From assembly GCF_009938225.1 (NCBI RefSeq), contig NZ_AP019657.1:248001-312000 (forward strand): DNA of 64,000 nucleotides, given 5' to 3'. Shown one piece after another: positions 32,230-42,389 of this stretch. Below the pieces are notes generated by a model. The model was not told the origin of the DNA and made no database searches. It saw only the letters and a list, made by a program, of their open reading frames with translations. The position numbers were made by a program, and so were the translations under genes. How positions within the stretch are numbered: the stretch's first letter is position 1; every line of letters begins with the position of its first letter. The DNA comes from Vibrio ponticus. GTDB taxonomy: Bacteria > Pseudomonadota > Gammaproteobacteria > Enterobacterales > Vibrionaceae.

Positions 32230-33660
32230 ATGACAGACTTAATCAATTTAATGAATGACCTACTCTGGGGGTCTATTCTTGTTTATCTTTTGGTCGGTGT
32301 GGGCGTTTACTTTACTATCCGCCTTGGTTTCATTCAGTTTCGCCATTTTGGGCACATGTTCTCTGTTCTTAAGAACAGCCGCAAAGCAGACAACGCTGGT
32401 ATATCTTCTTTCCAAGCACTTTGTACTAGTTTAGCTGCGCGTGTCGGTACAGGTAACATGGCGGGTGTGGCTGTGGCACTGACTGCTGGTGGTCCTGGTG
32501 CGATTTTCTGGATGTGGTTAATTGCTATGTTAGGTATGGCAACCGCATTTGCAGAGAGTACACTCGCACAGTTATACAAAACCAAAGACGATGATGGCAA
32601 CTACCGCGGTGGTCCTGCTTACTACATGGAAAAAGGTCTAGGCATGCGCTGGATGGGCGTATTGTTCTCGATTTTCCTTATCATCGCTTTCGGTTTGGTA
32701 TTTAACGCAGTTCAGGCGAATTCTATTGCCAACGCGATGCATACTGCTTTCGGTTGGGAAGATAAGTATGTTGGTATCGCAGTGGTGGTGCTATCAGCAG
32801 TGATCATCTTTGGTGGTATTAAGCGTATCGCTCGTGTTGCTGAACTGATTGTGCCTGTAATGGCGCTTGCTTACCTATTGCTTGCAATGTTTGTAATGTT
32901 CTCAAACATTGAGAAGCTGCCTGCGATTTTAACCTTGATCGTTAAGAGTGCGTTTGGCTTCCAAGAAGCAGCAGCTGGTGGTGTTGGCTATGCCATTGCG
33001 CAAGCAATGATTAACGGCATCAAACGTGGTCTGTTCTCGAATGAGGCAGGTATGGGTTCCGCGCCTAACGCGGCTGCCTCAGCAACACCGTATCCGCCAC
33101 ACCCTGCATCGCAAGGTTATGTGCAAATGCTGGGCGTATTTATGGATACTATTGTTATTTGTTCGGCAACAGTGGCGATTATCCTTATGTCAGGTGAGTT
33201 TGTGCCTGGCGGTGAAGTAACCGGTATCGAACTGACTCAAGCGGCACTAAGCTCACAAGTTGGCGAATGGGGCGGCATTTTCGTTGCGGTAGCAATTTTC
33301 TTCTTTGCCTTCACATCGATCATTGCTAACTACTCATACGCAGAGACTAACTTGTTGTTCCTAGAGCACAACCATAAAGCGGGTCTAGGTATTTTCCGTA
33401 TCGTGGTACTTGGCATGGTGATGTTTGGTGCACTCGCTTCTCTACCGGTAGTTTGGTCATTGGCTGACGTTTCTATGGGTATGATGGCAATCGTCAACCT
33501 AGTGGCAATCATCTTGCTATCAGGCACGGTGATCAAACTGGCGAAAGATTACAACCGTCAGTTAAAAGAAGGCAAATTGCCAACATTCGATGCCAACGAA
33601 TACCCTGAGCTGAAATCTCAGCTTGAAGAAGGTATTTGGGACAATCCGAGAAAAGACTAA
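32230..33660 (+). CDS. Sodium:alanine/glycine symporter, AgcS family
   Basis: The protein is a predicted inner-membrane sodium-coupled importer of alanine or glycine. I start it at ATG 32230 (MTDLINLMNDLLWGS) because GAGG precedes it and the 16 upstream residues are polar and unlike the family; the product is then 476 residues. About 11 membrane segments are visible. AgcS landmarks include FQALCTSLAARVGTGNMAGVA, GGPGAIFWMW, GVGYAIAQAMINGIKRGLFSNEAGMGSAPNAAA and FFFAFTSIIANYSYAE. Confidence 0.93.
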   Translation: MTDLINLMNDLLWGSILVYLLVGVGVYFTIRLGFIQFRHFGHMFSVLKNSRKADNAGISSFQALCTSLAARVGTGNMAGVAVALTAGGPGAIFWMWLIAMLGMATAFAESTLAQLYKTKDDDGNYRGGPAYYMEKGLGMRWMGVLFSIFLIIAFGLVFNAVQANSIANAMHTAFGWEDKYVGIAVVVLSAVIIFGGIKRIARVAELIVPVMALAYLLLAMFVMFSNIEKLPAILTLIVKSAFGFQEAAAGGVGYAIAQAMINGIKRGLFSNEAGMGSAPNAAASATPYPPHPASQGYVQMLGVFMDTIVICSATVAIILMSGEFVPGGEVTGIELTQAALSSQVGEWGGIFVAVAIFFFAFTSIIANYSYAETNLLFLEHNHKAGLGIFRIVVLGMVMFGALASLPVVWSLADVSMGMMAIVNLVAIILLSGTVIKLAKDYNRQLKEGKLPTFDANEYPELKSQLEEGIWDNPRKD

Positions 33661-33707
33661 CAGCGTAAAGCCTCAGTCATAGCTATAAGCTATCAAACTA
33701 ATCAATC

Positions 33708-33737
33708 AAGCCATGCAGACAATGCATGGCTTTTTTT
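33708..33737 (+). terminator. Terminator of the AgcS gene
   Basis: Perfect 10-bp arms AAGCCATGCA and TGCATGGCTT surround a 5-nt loop and are followed by a T-run. Confidence 0.85.
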
Positions 33738-33778
33738 GTACTCTAAGCAGAGAAAATCAATAAGGATAGAGTAAAGTC

Positions 33779-34552
33779 ATGCTGATAGTTGTTTCTCCTG
33801 CTAAGACGCTCGATTATGAGTCGCCTCTTGCCACTGAAAAATTCACCCAACCAGAGTTGGTGGAATACTCCAAACAGTTAATTGATGTTTGTCGTCAGCT
33901 AACGCCTGCTGATGTGGCAAGCTTAATGAAGGTGAGTGACAAGATTGCCGACCTTAACGTCGGCCGTTTCCAAGAGTGGAGTGAAACCTTTACCACTGAA
34001 AACGCGCGCCAAGCGATTTTAGCCTTCAAAGGTGATGTCTATACTGGTCTCGAGGCTGAAACCCTATCTGAAGCTGATTTTGACTACGCACAGCAGCATC
34101 TACGTATGCTTTCGGGTCTATATGGTCTGCTAAAGCCTCTGGATTTGATGCAACCTTACCGCTTGGAAATGGGCACTAAGCTTGCCAACGATAAAGGCAG
34201 TAATCTTTATCAGTTCTGGGGCAATGTGATTACCGATAAACTCAATCAAGCGATTGCAGAGCAAGGTGATAATGTGCTGATCAATCTTGCCTCAAACGAA
34301 TACTTTAAAGCGGTAAAACCAAAAGCGTTGGACGCTCAAGTGATCACGCCAATTTTTAAAGATTGCAAAAATGGTCAATATAAAGTGATCAGCTTCTACG
34401 CTAAAAAAGCACGTGGCATGATGGCGCGTTATATTATTGAAAATCGCATTAGTAGCGTGGCGGACTTAACCCAATTTGATGTGGCGGGTTATTACTTTGT
34501 TGAAGAAGAGTCGACGCCAACCGAGCTAGTGTTTAAACGCGAAGAGCAGTAA
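33779..34552 (+). CDS. yaaA: Peroxide stress protein YaaA
   Basis: YaaA limits free intracellular iron and oxidative damage during peroxide stress in E. coli and binds DNA. The 257-residue product begins with the family start [16 protein letters not shown] and contains [32 protein letters not shown] and YFVEEEST. The length fits. A small ORF follows after 22 bp and may be co-transcribed. Confidence 0.94.
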   Translation: MLIVVSPAKTLDYESPLATEKFTQPELVEYSKQLIDVCRQLTPADVASLMKVSDKIADLNVGRFQEWSETFTTENARQAILAFKGDVYTGLEAETLSEADFDYAQQHLRMLSGLYGLLKPLDLMQPYRLEMGTKLANDKGSNLYQFWGNVITDKLNQAIAEQGDNVLINLASNEYFKAVKPKALDAQVITPIFKDCKNGQYKVISFYAKKARGMMARYIIENRISSVADLTQFDVAGYYFVEEESTPTELVFKREEQ

Positions 34553-34574
34553 GGCAATTCTGGCGGGAGGGTTT

Positions 34575-34715
34575 ATGTGGCAATGGTTAAAACGCTGGGT
34601 CGCTAAGTATGATGCTTGGTGCCAGTCGATGGGGTTAACCCCTGAACAAAAGCGTAGCTGTGTGCCATACCGCAGTGATCCGCCAGCAGAATCGTCAGAT
34701 AAAGCGAAGTCTTAA
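34575..34715 (+). CDS. Small hypothetical protein downstream of yaaA
   Basis: The 46-codon frame (MWQWLKRWVAKYDAWCQSMG..., ending SSDKAKS) is preceded by GGGAGGG four bases before the ATG and followed at once by a terminator, so it looks like the last gene of a yaaA transcript. The N-terminal half is Trp-rich and could form an amphipathic helix. Similar short proteins occur next to yaaA in Vibrio as far as I recall; no function is known to me. Confidence 0.6.
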   Translation: MWQWLKRWVAKYDAWCQSMGLTPEQKRSCVPYRSDPPAESSDKAKS

Positions 34716-34733
34716 TAGAATCGTTCGAAAAAC

Positions 34734-34758
34734 AAAGGGAGTGCTTAGCACTCCCTTT
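34734..34758. terminator. Bidirectional terminator after the yaaA unit and the ABC importer
   Basis: Perfect 11-bp arms AAAGGGAGTGC and GCACTCCCTTT surround TTA. It lies between convergent units; neither side has a long T-run, but the stem is very stable. Confidence 0.7.
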
Positions 34759-34781
34759 GTTATTTCGTGTTAGCGAGTCAA

Positions 34782-35747
34782 TTACTCACGTTCTTTGCTG
34801 TACGGTACACCAATCGCTTTTGGTGCGATCGCTTTACCGATAAAGCCAGCCAGTAGGAATACCGTCAGTACATATGGCATTGCTTCGATGGCTTGCACTG
34901 GGATTGGGAAGTCCCCAATGGTGACCCCTTGCATACGAATCGCCAGTGCGTCTAGGAAGCCGAACAGCAAACATGCAGCCATTGCGGTAAATGGACGCCA
35001 CTTACCGAAGATAAGCGCGGCTAGCGCCATATAGCCTTTACCAGCACTCATATTGGGAATGAACTGAGCCGTTTGTGCGACCGATAGGTAGACACCACCA
35101 ATCCCCACTAATACGCCACAGATGAGTACGGCACTATAGCGCATTCTTGCCACAGAAATACCCGCCGTATCGACCGCCGATGGCGATTCACCTACCGCGC
35201 GCAGACGCAGACCGAAACGGGTTTTGAACATCAAATACCAAGTGGCGGGTACGATAGCGATCAATAGATACACCAGCATCGAGTGACCACTGATCAGCTC
35301 AGAGTAAAGCAGACCAATCACAGGCACATCGGCAAGGGCATCCGCGCCAGGTAGCGTGATAGGCGCAAAGCGCGCATCACCGGACAGCGCTGGCGTTTGA
35401 CCGCCTTGGTTAAACCAGTGACGACCGAGAGTGATGGTTAAGCCTGTGGCGAGGATGTTGATTGCCATACCACTGACCACTTGATCGCCGCGGTGGGTGA
35501 TTGAAGCAAAGCCGTGTAGTAGAGACAGCAGCACTGAAATACCAATCCCCCCAAACAGACCAAGCCAAGCGGACCCCGTTACGTGAGCGACTGCAGCACC
35601 TGTAAAGGCTGCCGCCAGAAGTTTACCCTCAAGGGCGATGTTTACAATTCCCGCACGTTCACAGAACATACCCGCAAGGGCTGCAAGGATCAGCGGCGTT
35701 GCCACGCGTAGTGTCGCGTCCAACATTAAGATTACAGTTTCAAACAT
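34782..35747 (-). CDS. Nucleoside ABC importer, permease subunit 2
   Basis: One of two membrane subunits of a BMP-type importer for nucleosides or related bases. The 321-residue product has about eight to ten hydrophobic segments and the glycine-rich CERAGIVNIALEGKLLAAA region typical of the BPD_transp_2 permease family (compare B. subtilis YufQ/NupQ). It lies 2 bp after the other permease in the order ATPase-permease-permease. The adjacent nupC and deo genes support a nucleoside substrate. Confidence 0.9.
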   Translation of the reverse strand: MFETVILMLDATLRVATPLILAALAGMFCERAGIVNIALEGKLLAAAFTGAAVAHVTGSAWLGLFGGIGISVLLSLLHGFASITHRGDQVVSGMAINILATGLTITLGRHWFNQGGQTPALSGDARFAPITLPGADALADVPVIGLLYSELISGHSMLVYLLIAIVPATWYLMFKTRFGLRLRAVGESPSAVDTAGISVARMRYSAVLICGVLVGIGGVYLSVAQTAQFIPNMSAGKGYMALAALIFGKWRPFTAMAACLLFGFLDALAIRMQGVTIGDFPIPVQAIEAMPYVLTVFLLAGFIGKAIAPKAIGVPYSKERE

Positions 35748-35749
35748 AC

Positions 35750-36874
35750 TTAGGCTCCTTGCTCCGTTGGTTGCTGATGTTTCTTAGCAGCAAACTTAAG
35801 GTATGCACGCTCTAAGTGAGGTCTGAACATGTGCTCTAAGGCGCCAGAGAAGAGGATCACCAGACCTTGTAGTACCACAACGATGTTACGGTCAACACCA
35901 TACTCAAAGCTAAGCTCTGCGCCGCCTTGGTAGAGGAAACCAAACAACAAACTTGCCAGCAGGACACCAATTGGGTGGTTACGTCCCATTAGCGCTACCG
36001 CGATACCGGTAAAGCCAAAGCCTTCGACAAAGTTAAGCTTGATTTGGTGCAGCTCACCTTGCAGTACGTTGAGACCAAAGAAGCCGGCTAACATGCCCGA
36101 AATGACCATCGTCAGTACGATCACTTTGACATATTTGATGCCCGCATAGCCCGCAGCGGTTGGATTGGCACCGACGGCACGGATCTCATAGCCCCAACGT
36201 GAGTTCCACATCAATAGCCACACAAACACACAGCAGAGTAGGGCGAAGATAAAGCTTAAGTTGAGAGGACTTGGCGCCGTTTCAATGCCAAATACCGCTA
36301 AGATTTCATGCATCTTAGGCAGCCAACTGCTGGCGGCAAATACGCGGCTTTCAGTCGCCATGGTGTTATCTGGTTTCAGGACATCAACCAGCAAGTAAGC
36401 CATTAGCGATGAGGCAATGAAGTTGAACATGATGGTGGTAATTACGATGTGCGAGCCACGTTTAGCTTGCAGGTATGCAGGGATAAACGCCCATGCCGCG
36501 CCAAACGCACCGCCGACGAGAATCGCCACTGGAAACACCACCCACCATGGAGCAAATTCGCCCAAAGTAAGACAGATAAGACCAATACCTAGACCACCAA
36601 TATACGCTTGACCTTCACCACCAATGTTGAAAAGACCAGCATGGAAGGCGACGGCAACCGCTAGACCAGTAAACACAAAGCCTGTGGCGTAGTACAAGGT
36701 ATAGCCAAGACCTTCCGCGTAGCCAAAGGCACCGGTCCACATTACTTTTGCCGCATCAATCGGGTTAATGTCGATATAGATAAACAGCAAAGCAGAAACA
36801 AGAAACGCGACTAACACGTTAATGGCGGGTAGTAACGCCATGGTTACCCAAGCGGGTACTTTCGCTTGACTCAT
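35750..36874 (-). CDS. Nucleoside ABC importer, permease subunit 1
   Basis: Membrane subunit paired with the downstream permease. The 374-residue product has about ten hydrophobic segments and the motif AFHAGLFNIGGEGQAYIGGLG, the BPD_transp_2 hallmark in YufP/NupP-like proteins. Its start overlaps the end of the ATPase gene by 4 bp, indicating translational coupling. Confidence 0.9.
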   Translation of the reverse strand: MSQAKVPAWVTMALLPAINVLVAFLVSALLFIYIDINPIDAAKVMWTGAFGYAEGLGYTLYYATGFVFTGLAVAVAFHAGLFNIGGEGQAYIGGLGIGLICLTLGEFAPWWVVFPVAILVGGAFGAAWAFIPAYLQAKRGSHIVITTIMFNFIASSLMAYLLVDVLKPDNTMATESRVFAASSWLPKMHEILAVFGIETAPSPLNLSFIFALLCCVFVWLLMWNSRWGYEIRAVGANPTAAGYAGIKYVKVIVLTMVISGMLAGFFGLNVLQGELHQIKLNFVEGFGFTGIAVALMGRNHPIGVLLASLLFGFLYQGGAELSFEYGVDRNIVVVLQGLVILFSGALEHMFRPHLERAYLKFAAKKHQQPTEQGA

Positions 36875-38433
36875 GATTGCGCTCCTTGCGTCTCTGGTTG
36901 TTTAAGGTGATCCGGCAAAATGTTTGCCATCATCAAACCTAGGGTTTTCTCATCGGCTTGCTCGGCAGAGACTTCACCGACAATTGTGCCATCAAAGACC
37001 ACTAAAATACGGTCGGCAAGCGCTAAGATTTCATCCAATTCTACTGAGACCAGTAAAACGGCTTTGTTGGCATCACGAGCGGCAATCACTTGCTGGTGGA
37101 TGTATTCAATTGCACCGATATCGACCCCACGAGTTGGCTGACCGATGAGAATTACATCTGGGTCTTGCTCCATTTCACGGGCAATCACCAGTTTTTGCTG
37201 GTTACCACCAGAGAAGTTAGCGGTTTTCAGTGATGGATCATTTGGGCGCACGTCCCACTTATCCATACTGGTTTGGCAGGCATCTTCAATCGCTTTTTTG
37301 TCTTGTAAAAAGCCCTGGTTATATTGCGCTAGGTGCTGATGACCGAGAATAAACGCTTCTTTGGCTGAGAACTTATTGATCAAGCCTTGCTTGTGGCGAT
37401 CTTCTGGAATATGGCTAACACCGATAGCGCGCACTTGTTGAGGATCAAGTGCCTGATCGGCGGTGATTTCACTGCCGTTAAGATGAATAGTGCCTGAGGT
37501 TGGCTGGATGATCCCCGAGAGTAGGCTCAAGATCTCTGATTGACCATTGCCAGATACCCCCGCAATACCTACGACTTCACCCTGACGTACTGAAAAGTTA
37601 ACTTTCTTGACTCGCTCTACGCCTGATTGGTCAAAGTATTGCAGATCTTTTACCGTGATCAGTTCTTTTTGCGGCTGGGCAGGTTCTTTGTCGACTTTAA
37701 GGCGAACTTTACGTCCCACCATCAATTCAGCCAACTGCTCTTTGTTTGTGTTTGCCGTCACCACGTGCGATACCATCGCGCCTTGGCGCATAACTGAAAT
37801 GTTGTCAGTAATCGCCAGCACTTCACGCAGTTTGTGCGTGATAATCATGATCGTGGTACCTTGTTCACGCAGTTTATCGAGAATGCGGAATAAGTGATCG
37901 GCTTCTTGTGGCGTCAATACGCCAGTTGGTTCATCTAAGATTAGGATCTTAGCGTCACGGTATAAGGCTTTGAGAATTTCAACGCGTTGCTGCAGCCCTA
38001 CAGGTAGCTGACCGACAGGGGTGTCGAGTGGAACATCCAGTCCGTAGTCTTTTGCCAGAGCTTCGAGCTTTTTGCGCGCCTTTGATAGGGTGTCTTCCAG
38101 CTTCCAGCCTTCTTCCGCCCCCAGAATAATGTTTTCTAGTACGGTAAATGTATCCACCAACATAAAGTGTTGGTGCACCATACCTATCCCTGCACGAATA
38201 GCGTCTTGAGAGTTATTTGGTTTATATGGAGCGCCGTTCACGGACATAGTGCCAGAGTCAGCGTGATAGAAGCCGTAAATAATACTCATCAGAGTCGATT
38301 TACCCGCACCATTTTCCCCGATAATGCCGTGGATGGTGCCTGCTGGGACTTTTAAATCGATTTCACGGTTTGCATGTACTGAGCCAAATCGTTTATCGAT
38401 ACGATTTAGTTCTATCGCAATTTTTTGTGTCAC
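36871..38433 (-). CDS. Nucleoside ABC importer, duplicated ATPase subunit
   Basis: The 520-residue protein has two ABC domains in tandem, as in YufO/NupO and sugar-type importers. Domain 1 (about 1-240) has Walker A GENGAGKST, signature LPVGLQQRVEILKAL and Walker B ILILDEPT. Domain 2 (about 260-510) has a modified Walker A GVSGNGQSE, signature FSGGNQQKLVIARE and a Walker B region VILIGQPTRGVD. The unusual Walker A and GQPTRG in the second half occur across this subfamily. It is followed by both permeases. Confidence 0.92.
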   Translation of the reverse strand: MTQKIAIELNRIDKRFGSVHANREIDLKVPAGTIHGIIGENGAGKSTLMSIIYGFYHADSGTMSVNGAPYKPNNSQDAIRAGIGMVHQHFMLVDTFTVLENIILGAEEGWKLEDTLSKARKKLEALAKDYGLDVPLDTPVGQLPVGLQQRVEILKALYRDAKILILDEPTGVLTPQEADHLFRILDKLREQGTTIMIITHKLREVLAITDNISVMRQGAMVSHVVTANTNKEQLAELMVGRKVRLKVDKEPAQPQKELITVKDLQYFDQSGVERVKKVNFSVRQGEVVGIAGVSGNGQSEILSLLSGIIQPTSGTIHLNGSEITADQALDPQQVRAIGVSHIPEDRHKQGLINKFSAKEAFILGHQHLAQYNQGFLQDKKAIEDACQTSMDKWDVRPNDPSLKTANFSGGNQQKLVIAREMEQDPDVILIGQPTRGVDIGAIEYIHQQVIAARDANKAVLLVSVELDEILALADRILVVFDGTIVGEVSAEQADEKTLGLMMANILPDHLKQPETQGAQS

Positions 38434-38460
38434 AGGATAAAGCCTTTTTAGATAACAACA

Positions 38461-38522
38461 CGCCGCTACACGTCAGCAGCGGCGTTTATCGTATTGCTAG
38501 ACCAGCACTGTGGCAGTGCTGG
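38461..38522. terminator. Two hairpins between the binding-protein gene and the ATPase gene
   Basis: Arms CGCCGCT (38461-38467) and AGCGGCG (38478-38484) form one hairpin; CCAGCACTG (38502-38510) and CAGTGCTGG (38514-38522) form a second. Neither has a clear T-run on the minus strand. Such structures after a binding-protein gene commonly limit read-through or protect the upstream mRNA, giving an excess of binding protein over membrane parts. Confidence 0.5.
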
Positions 38523-38543
38523 TTTTATGCGTTACAGATAGTA

Positions 38544-39539
38544 TTAGATGTCACATGAGTTGTTAGTCATGTAGTCATGGACTGCAACTTTGCCGCTGAT
38601 GATGTCCGCTTGGATTTGTTCCAAGTAAGCGCGATCTTCAGCAGAAACAAGGTTCTTATTGTTGTCATCGTATGCCCATTCAACAGCACCTTCTTTAAGA
38701 CCTAGTACTTTAACGCCCGGAGTCCAAGTGCCTTTCTCAGCTTGATCCCATGAGTTGTAAGCAGCAACGCCTACTTTCTTAACCATTGACGTCAGCATTG
38801 TGCCTGGTTGTAGGTGGTTTTGGTTTGAGTCAACACCGATAGCGAATTTACCCGCATCTTTCGCTGCTTGGTAAACGCCCATACCAGTGCCGCCCGCCGC
38901 TGCGTAGATTACGTCAACGCCTTTAGAGAATTGAGATTTTGCAAGCTCTGAACCTTTTGCAGGGTCAGCAAACGCTGCTGGTGTAGAACCTGTCATGTTC
39001 AAGAAAGTTTCAACGCCAGGGTTTGCGTATTTTGCACCTTGACGGTAGCCACACTCAAACTTACGAATCAGTGGAATATCCATACCACCCACGAAACCAA
39101 CTTTACCTGTTGCAGAGGCTTTAGCGGCAAGAGCACCAACTAGGAAAGAACCTTCGTGCTCTTTAAACACGATTGATTGTACGTTTGGCTTATCAACCAC
39201 AGAGTCGATGATAGTGAACTGGATGTCTGGGTATTCTGTTGCTACTTTTTCAACAGCTGAAGACATGTTGAAACCCACTGCAACGATAGGAGTAAAGCCA
39301 CGGCTTGCTAGACGACGCAGTCCTTGCTCACGCTGTGCTTCGTTTTGTGGTTCAAATTCACGTACTGTGATGCCCTTATCTGCGTTAAATACTTTCACGC
39401 CGTTTTGGTAAACTGCTTCGTTGAAAGATTTATCGAATTTACCAGCTGTATCATAAACAACCGCTGGCTTGGCTGCGAAAACACTGAACGATGACATAGC
39501 AAGCGCTAGAGTAGAGAGTTTCAGAATTGGATTTTTCAC
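38544..39539 (-). CDS. BMP family nucleoside-binding protein of the ABC importer
   Basis: The predicted exported solute-binding protein of the importer (PnrA/BMP family, purine-nucleoside type). I start it at GTG 39539 because AAGGA lies seven bases upstream and a signal peptide (KNPILKLSTLALAMSSFSVFA) begins directly; cleavage after FAA-type residues would release AKPAVVYD. The product is 331 residues. No lipobox cysteine is obvious in the signal, so it is probably periplasmic. BMP features include DTAGKFDKSFNEAVYQNG, VGFVGGMDIPLIRKFECGYRQGA and AAGGTGMGVYQAAK. Confidence 0.92.
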   Translation of the reverse strand: MKNPILKLSTLALAMSSFSVFAAKPAVVYDTAGKFDKSFNEAVYQNGVKVFNADKGITVREFEPQNEAQREQGLRRLASRGFTPIVAVGFNMSSAVEKVATEYPDIQFTIIDSVVDKPNVQSIVFKEHEGSFLVGALAAKASATGKVGFVGGMDIPLIRKFECGYRQGAKYANPGVETFLNMTGSTPAAFADPAKGSELAKSQFSKGVDVIYAAAGGTGMGVYQAAKDAGKFAIGVDSNQNHLQPGTMLTSMVKKVGVAAYNSWDQAEKGTWTPGVKVLGLKEGAVEWAYDDNNKNLVSAEDRAYLEQIQADIISGKVAVHDYMTNNSCDI

Positions 39540-39753
39540 TATCAGATCCTTAGTAGTGCAAATGCGATATGAAAGTAGCTGCTCTCTGTTTTCACAATAT
39601 AATAACAATTATGAAATCAATGTTTCGCTACATAGAGTAAATTAGGTCAAATTGTTGTCAAAATTAACCAATTTGAGTGGTGACACTCTTGACCATTAAC
39701 TAGTCATTTTATCGTTTGCTTGGTTTATTTGAAACCAGTCAAGAATATAAAAA

Positions 39754-39769
39754 TGTGATGCATATCAAT
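39754..39769. promoter_or_regulatory. CRP-like site between the ABC importer and yjjV
   Basis: TGTGATGCATATCAAT fits the CRP pattern TGTGA-N6-TCACA at eight of ten key positions. It lies in the divergent promoter region of the nucleoside importer and yjjV. CRP control of nucleoside genes is known in enterobacteria; this site is a visual match only. Confidence 0.4.
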
Positions 39770-39864
39770 AGAAAACGTTACCGTCAGTCAGATAAAGATC
39801 ATATTTGTGATGTACGCATTTGTTGGAAAAATGCAATTTTTTTGTGTCGAGGAAAAAGTTAACT

Positions 39865-40638
39865 ATGAGCTTGTTTGATACTCACTGTCATTTGGACTTA
39901 ATGGTTGAAAAAGGGATTGATCTCGATGCGGCTTTAAGTGCAGCAAAACAGGCTGGTGTTGAGCAGATATTGGTGCCAGCTGTCGATGAAAGCAATTGGG
40001 ACCGCATTGCCGATTATGCCGAGCAATACACTATGGTGAATTGGGCTATCGGTATCCACCCAATGTTTGTTGCTCCAAAGAGTCTTGAGCAAATTAATCG
40101 TATGCGTATGCGCCTTGAGTCAAATGCAAGCTGTATTGCGATTGGAGAGTGTGGGCTTGATTTTTACCATGGTCGAGATAATCAGCAACTCCAAACTGAG
40201 GTGTTGGTCGAGCAGCTTAAGCTAGCACAGCAGTTTGAATTGCCAGTATTGCTGCACGTAAGAAAAGCGCACCAAGAGCTAATTAAAGTACTCAAGCAAT
40301 ATCCATTGCCTTGCGGGGGAGTTGTGCACGGATTTACTGGCAGCTATGAACAGGGGATGGAGTATATAAAGCTTGGTTTGTGTCTCGGGGTCGGTGGTTC
40401 AATTACTTATCAAAGAGCGAATAAAACTCGTAATGCGGTCGCTCGCTTTCCTTTGGAATGTATTGTTTTTGAGACCGACTCGCCCGATATGCCATTGAGT
40501 GGTTATCAAGGAGAAGCAAATCAACCCAAATTCGTCAAAGATGTTCTATCTTCTTTTATATTGCTGCGAAATGAGTCTGAGCAAACGATTAGCAAAATAG
40601 TGGCAAAAACGACCGAAAAAATGTTTAAATTTTGCTGA
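39865..40638 (+). CDS. yjjV: TatD-family metal-dependent hydrolase YjjV
   Basis: This is a TatD-type (beta/alpha)8 metallohydrolase of unknown substrate, possibly a deoxyribonuclease. I start at ATG 39865 (MSLFDTHCHLDL), supported by GAGGAAAA; the frame upstream is an extension. The 257 residues show the metal motifs THCHLD, GECGLDFYH, LLHVRKAHQE, VVHGFTGS and FETDSPDMP. In E. coli yjjV also stands beside the deo genes, so the synteny supports the name. Confidence 0.9.
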   Translation: MSLFDTHCHLDLMVEKGIDLDAALSAAKQAGVEQILVPAVDESNWDRIADYAEQYTMVNWAIGIHPMFVAPKSLEQINRMRMRLESNASCIAIGECGLDFYHGRDNQQLQTEVLVEQLKLAQQFELPVLLHVRKAHQELIKVLKQYPLPCGGVVHGFTGSYEQGMEYIKLGLCLGVGGSITYQRANKTRNAVARFPLECIVFETDSPDMPLSGYQGEANQPKFVKDVLSSFILLRNESEQTISKIVAKTTEKMFKFC

Positions 40639-40685
40639 TTTATTGTGTGTTTAGTGTTGTCTGGCTCATTTAAACGGTTGCGTTT

Positions 40686-40701
40686 TGTGATTAATATCTC
40701 A
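40686..40701 (+). promoter_or_regulatory. CRP-like site upstream of nupC
   Basis: TGTGATTAATATCTCA matches TGTGA-N6-TCACA at nine of ten key positions, within the 205-bp yjjV-nupC gap. E. coli nupC is activated by CRP and repressed by CytR, so the site makes sense, but it is a visual match. Confidence 0.5.
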
Positions 40702-40843
40702 ATTGTTAATGTATAGTTCGTGTTGTGTGGTAAAAAATGCGAGGTGGGTACTACTTTTACTGAGTTCGATAAGTATAATCCACCGCGCTTTTGTAGCTCC
40801 ACTTTGTAACACGCCAATAAATAACATAAGGAAGTCATAAACT

Positions 40844-42127
40844 ATGAGCCTGTTTATGAGCCTAGTCGGTATGGTAGTGCTTCTTGCTATTGCATTTGCA
40901 TTCTCATCAAACCGAAAAGCTATCAACTTAAGAACTGTAGGTGGCGCATTCGCTATCCAATTTGTACTTGGTGCATTCGTTCTATACGTGCCTTGGGGTC
41001 GTGATCTACTAAACGGTTTCTCTCAAGGTGTATCAAACGTTATCAACTACGGTAACGATGGTATTTCTTTCCTATTCGGTGGTCTTGTTTCTGACAAGAT
41101 GTTCGAAGTATTTGGCGGCGGCGGCTTCATCTTCGCATTCCGTGTACTTCCAACACTGATTTTCTTCTCAGCACTGATTTCAGTACTGTACTACCTAGGC
41201 GTGATGCAATGGGTTATCAAAATCCTTGGTGGTGGTCTACAGAAAGCGCTAGGTACATCTCGCGCGGAATCAATGTCTGCAGCAGCTAACATTTTCGTAG
41301 GTCAAACTGAAGCACCTCTAGTGGTTCGCCCATTTGTTCCTAAAATGACTCAATCTGAGCTGTTTGCGGTAATGTGTGGTGGTCTAGCTTCTGTTGCTGG
41401 TGGTGTACTTGCTGGCTACGCTTCAATGGGGGTTCCTCTAGAGTACCTAGTAGCGGCATCATTCATGGCAGCACCTGGTGGTCTACTATTCGCTAAGATC
41501 CTTCACCCAGAGACTGAAAAGCCTGAAGAAGATATCGCAGCGGCAATGGACGGTGGCGATGACAAACCAACTAACGTTATCGACGCAGCAGCAGGCGGCG
41601 CGGCATCAGGTCTACAACTAGCACTTAACGTAGGTGCAATGCTAATCGCATTCGTAGGTCTAATCGCTCTAGTTAACGGTATGCTAGGTGGCATCGGTGG
41701 TTGGTTCGGTATGCCGGATCTAACACTACAACTAATCCTAGGTTACCTATTCTCTCCACTAGCATTCCTAATTGGTGTGCCATGGGATGAAGCAATCGTT
41801 GCAGGTTCATTTATCGGTCAAAAACTGGTAATCAACGAATTCGTAGCTTACTTGAACTTCACACCTTACATCGGTGAGAGTGCACAAGTAGTTGCAGCAA
41901 CAGGTGAGATCATGTCTGACAAGACAGTGGCAATCATCTCGTTCGCTCTATGTGGCTTTGCAAACCTATCGTCTATCGCGATTCTACTAGGCGGTCTAGG
42001 TAGCTTGGCTCCAGCTCGTCGTGGCGATATCGCACGTATGGGTATGAAAGCAGTTCTTGCTGGTACATTATCTAACTTAATGGCAGCAACAATTGCAGGC
42101 TTCTGTCTAAGCCTAGCAGCTCTATAA
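40844..42127 (+). CDS. nupC: Concentrative nucleoside transporter NupC
   Basis: NupC imports nucleosides with a cation gradient across the inner membrane. The 427-residue product begins with a membrane helix and contains family segments [36 protein letters not shown] and [19 protein letters not shown] (nucleoside- and cation-binding hairpins of CNT proteins). It precedes the deo operon, so uptake and catabolism genes are adjacent. Codon use is strongly biased, suggesting high expression. Confidence 0.95.
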   Translation: MSLFMSLVGMVVLLAIAFAFSSNRKAINLRTVGGAFAIQFVLGAFVLYVPWGRDLLNGFSQGVSNVINYGNDGISFLFGGLVSDKMFEVFGGGGFIFAFRVLPTLIFFSALISVLYYLGVMQWVIKILGGGLQKALGTSRAESMSAAANIFVGQTEAPLVVRPFVPKMTQSELFAVMCGGLASVAGGVLAGYASMGVPLEYLVAASFMAAPGGLLFAKILHPETEKPEEDIAAAMDGGDDKPTNVIDAAAGGAASGLQLALNVGAMLIAFVGLIALVNGMLGGIGGWFGMPDLTLQLILGYLFSPLAFLIGVPWDEAIVAGSFIGQKLVINEFVAYLNFTPYIGESAQVVAATGEIMSDKTVAIISFALCGFANLSSIAILLGGLGSLAPARRGDIARMGMKAVLAGTLSNLMAATIAGFCLSLAAL

Positions 42128-42162
42128 TTCGAGCTCGTTTAATATAGACGCCACTTGAAATT

Positions 42163-42200
42163 ATGCCCTGTAGCACTCATATGCTGCGGGGCATTTTTTG
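42163..42200 (+). terminator. Terminator of nupC
   Basis: A 13-bp stem with two wobble pairs (ATGCCC...GGGCAT at the base, AGCA...TGCT near the loop) is followed by TTTTTTG. Confidence 0.8.
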
Positions 42201-42224
42201 TTTTTACCTAGGGTAATTTTCTTT

Positions 42225-42241
42225 TTCACAAGGCTTGTGAA
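42225..42241. promoter_or_regulatory. Perfect palindrome upstream of deoC (distal)
   Basis: TTCACAA and TTGTGAA surround GGC. It lies 410 bp upstream of deoC and just after the nupC terminator. A second short dyad, TTACC-tag-GGTAA, is at 42204-42216. They could be operators of the deo promoter region; no regulator is identified. Confidence 0.3.
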
Positions 42242-42389
42242 TAAAGGCGAATACCCGGTAAAGTTTTTTGAGATACAAACCGTTTGCGCGCTATTTGCCA
42301 CTACAGTTTTGTGCGGTTTCTTTATAAGGTAAGCGTCATTGATTGAATTTGGATTAAATTGCGTTCAAATTAGCAATGAATTCTCACTA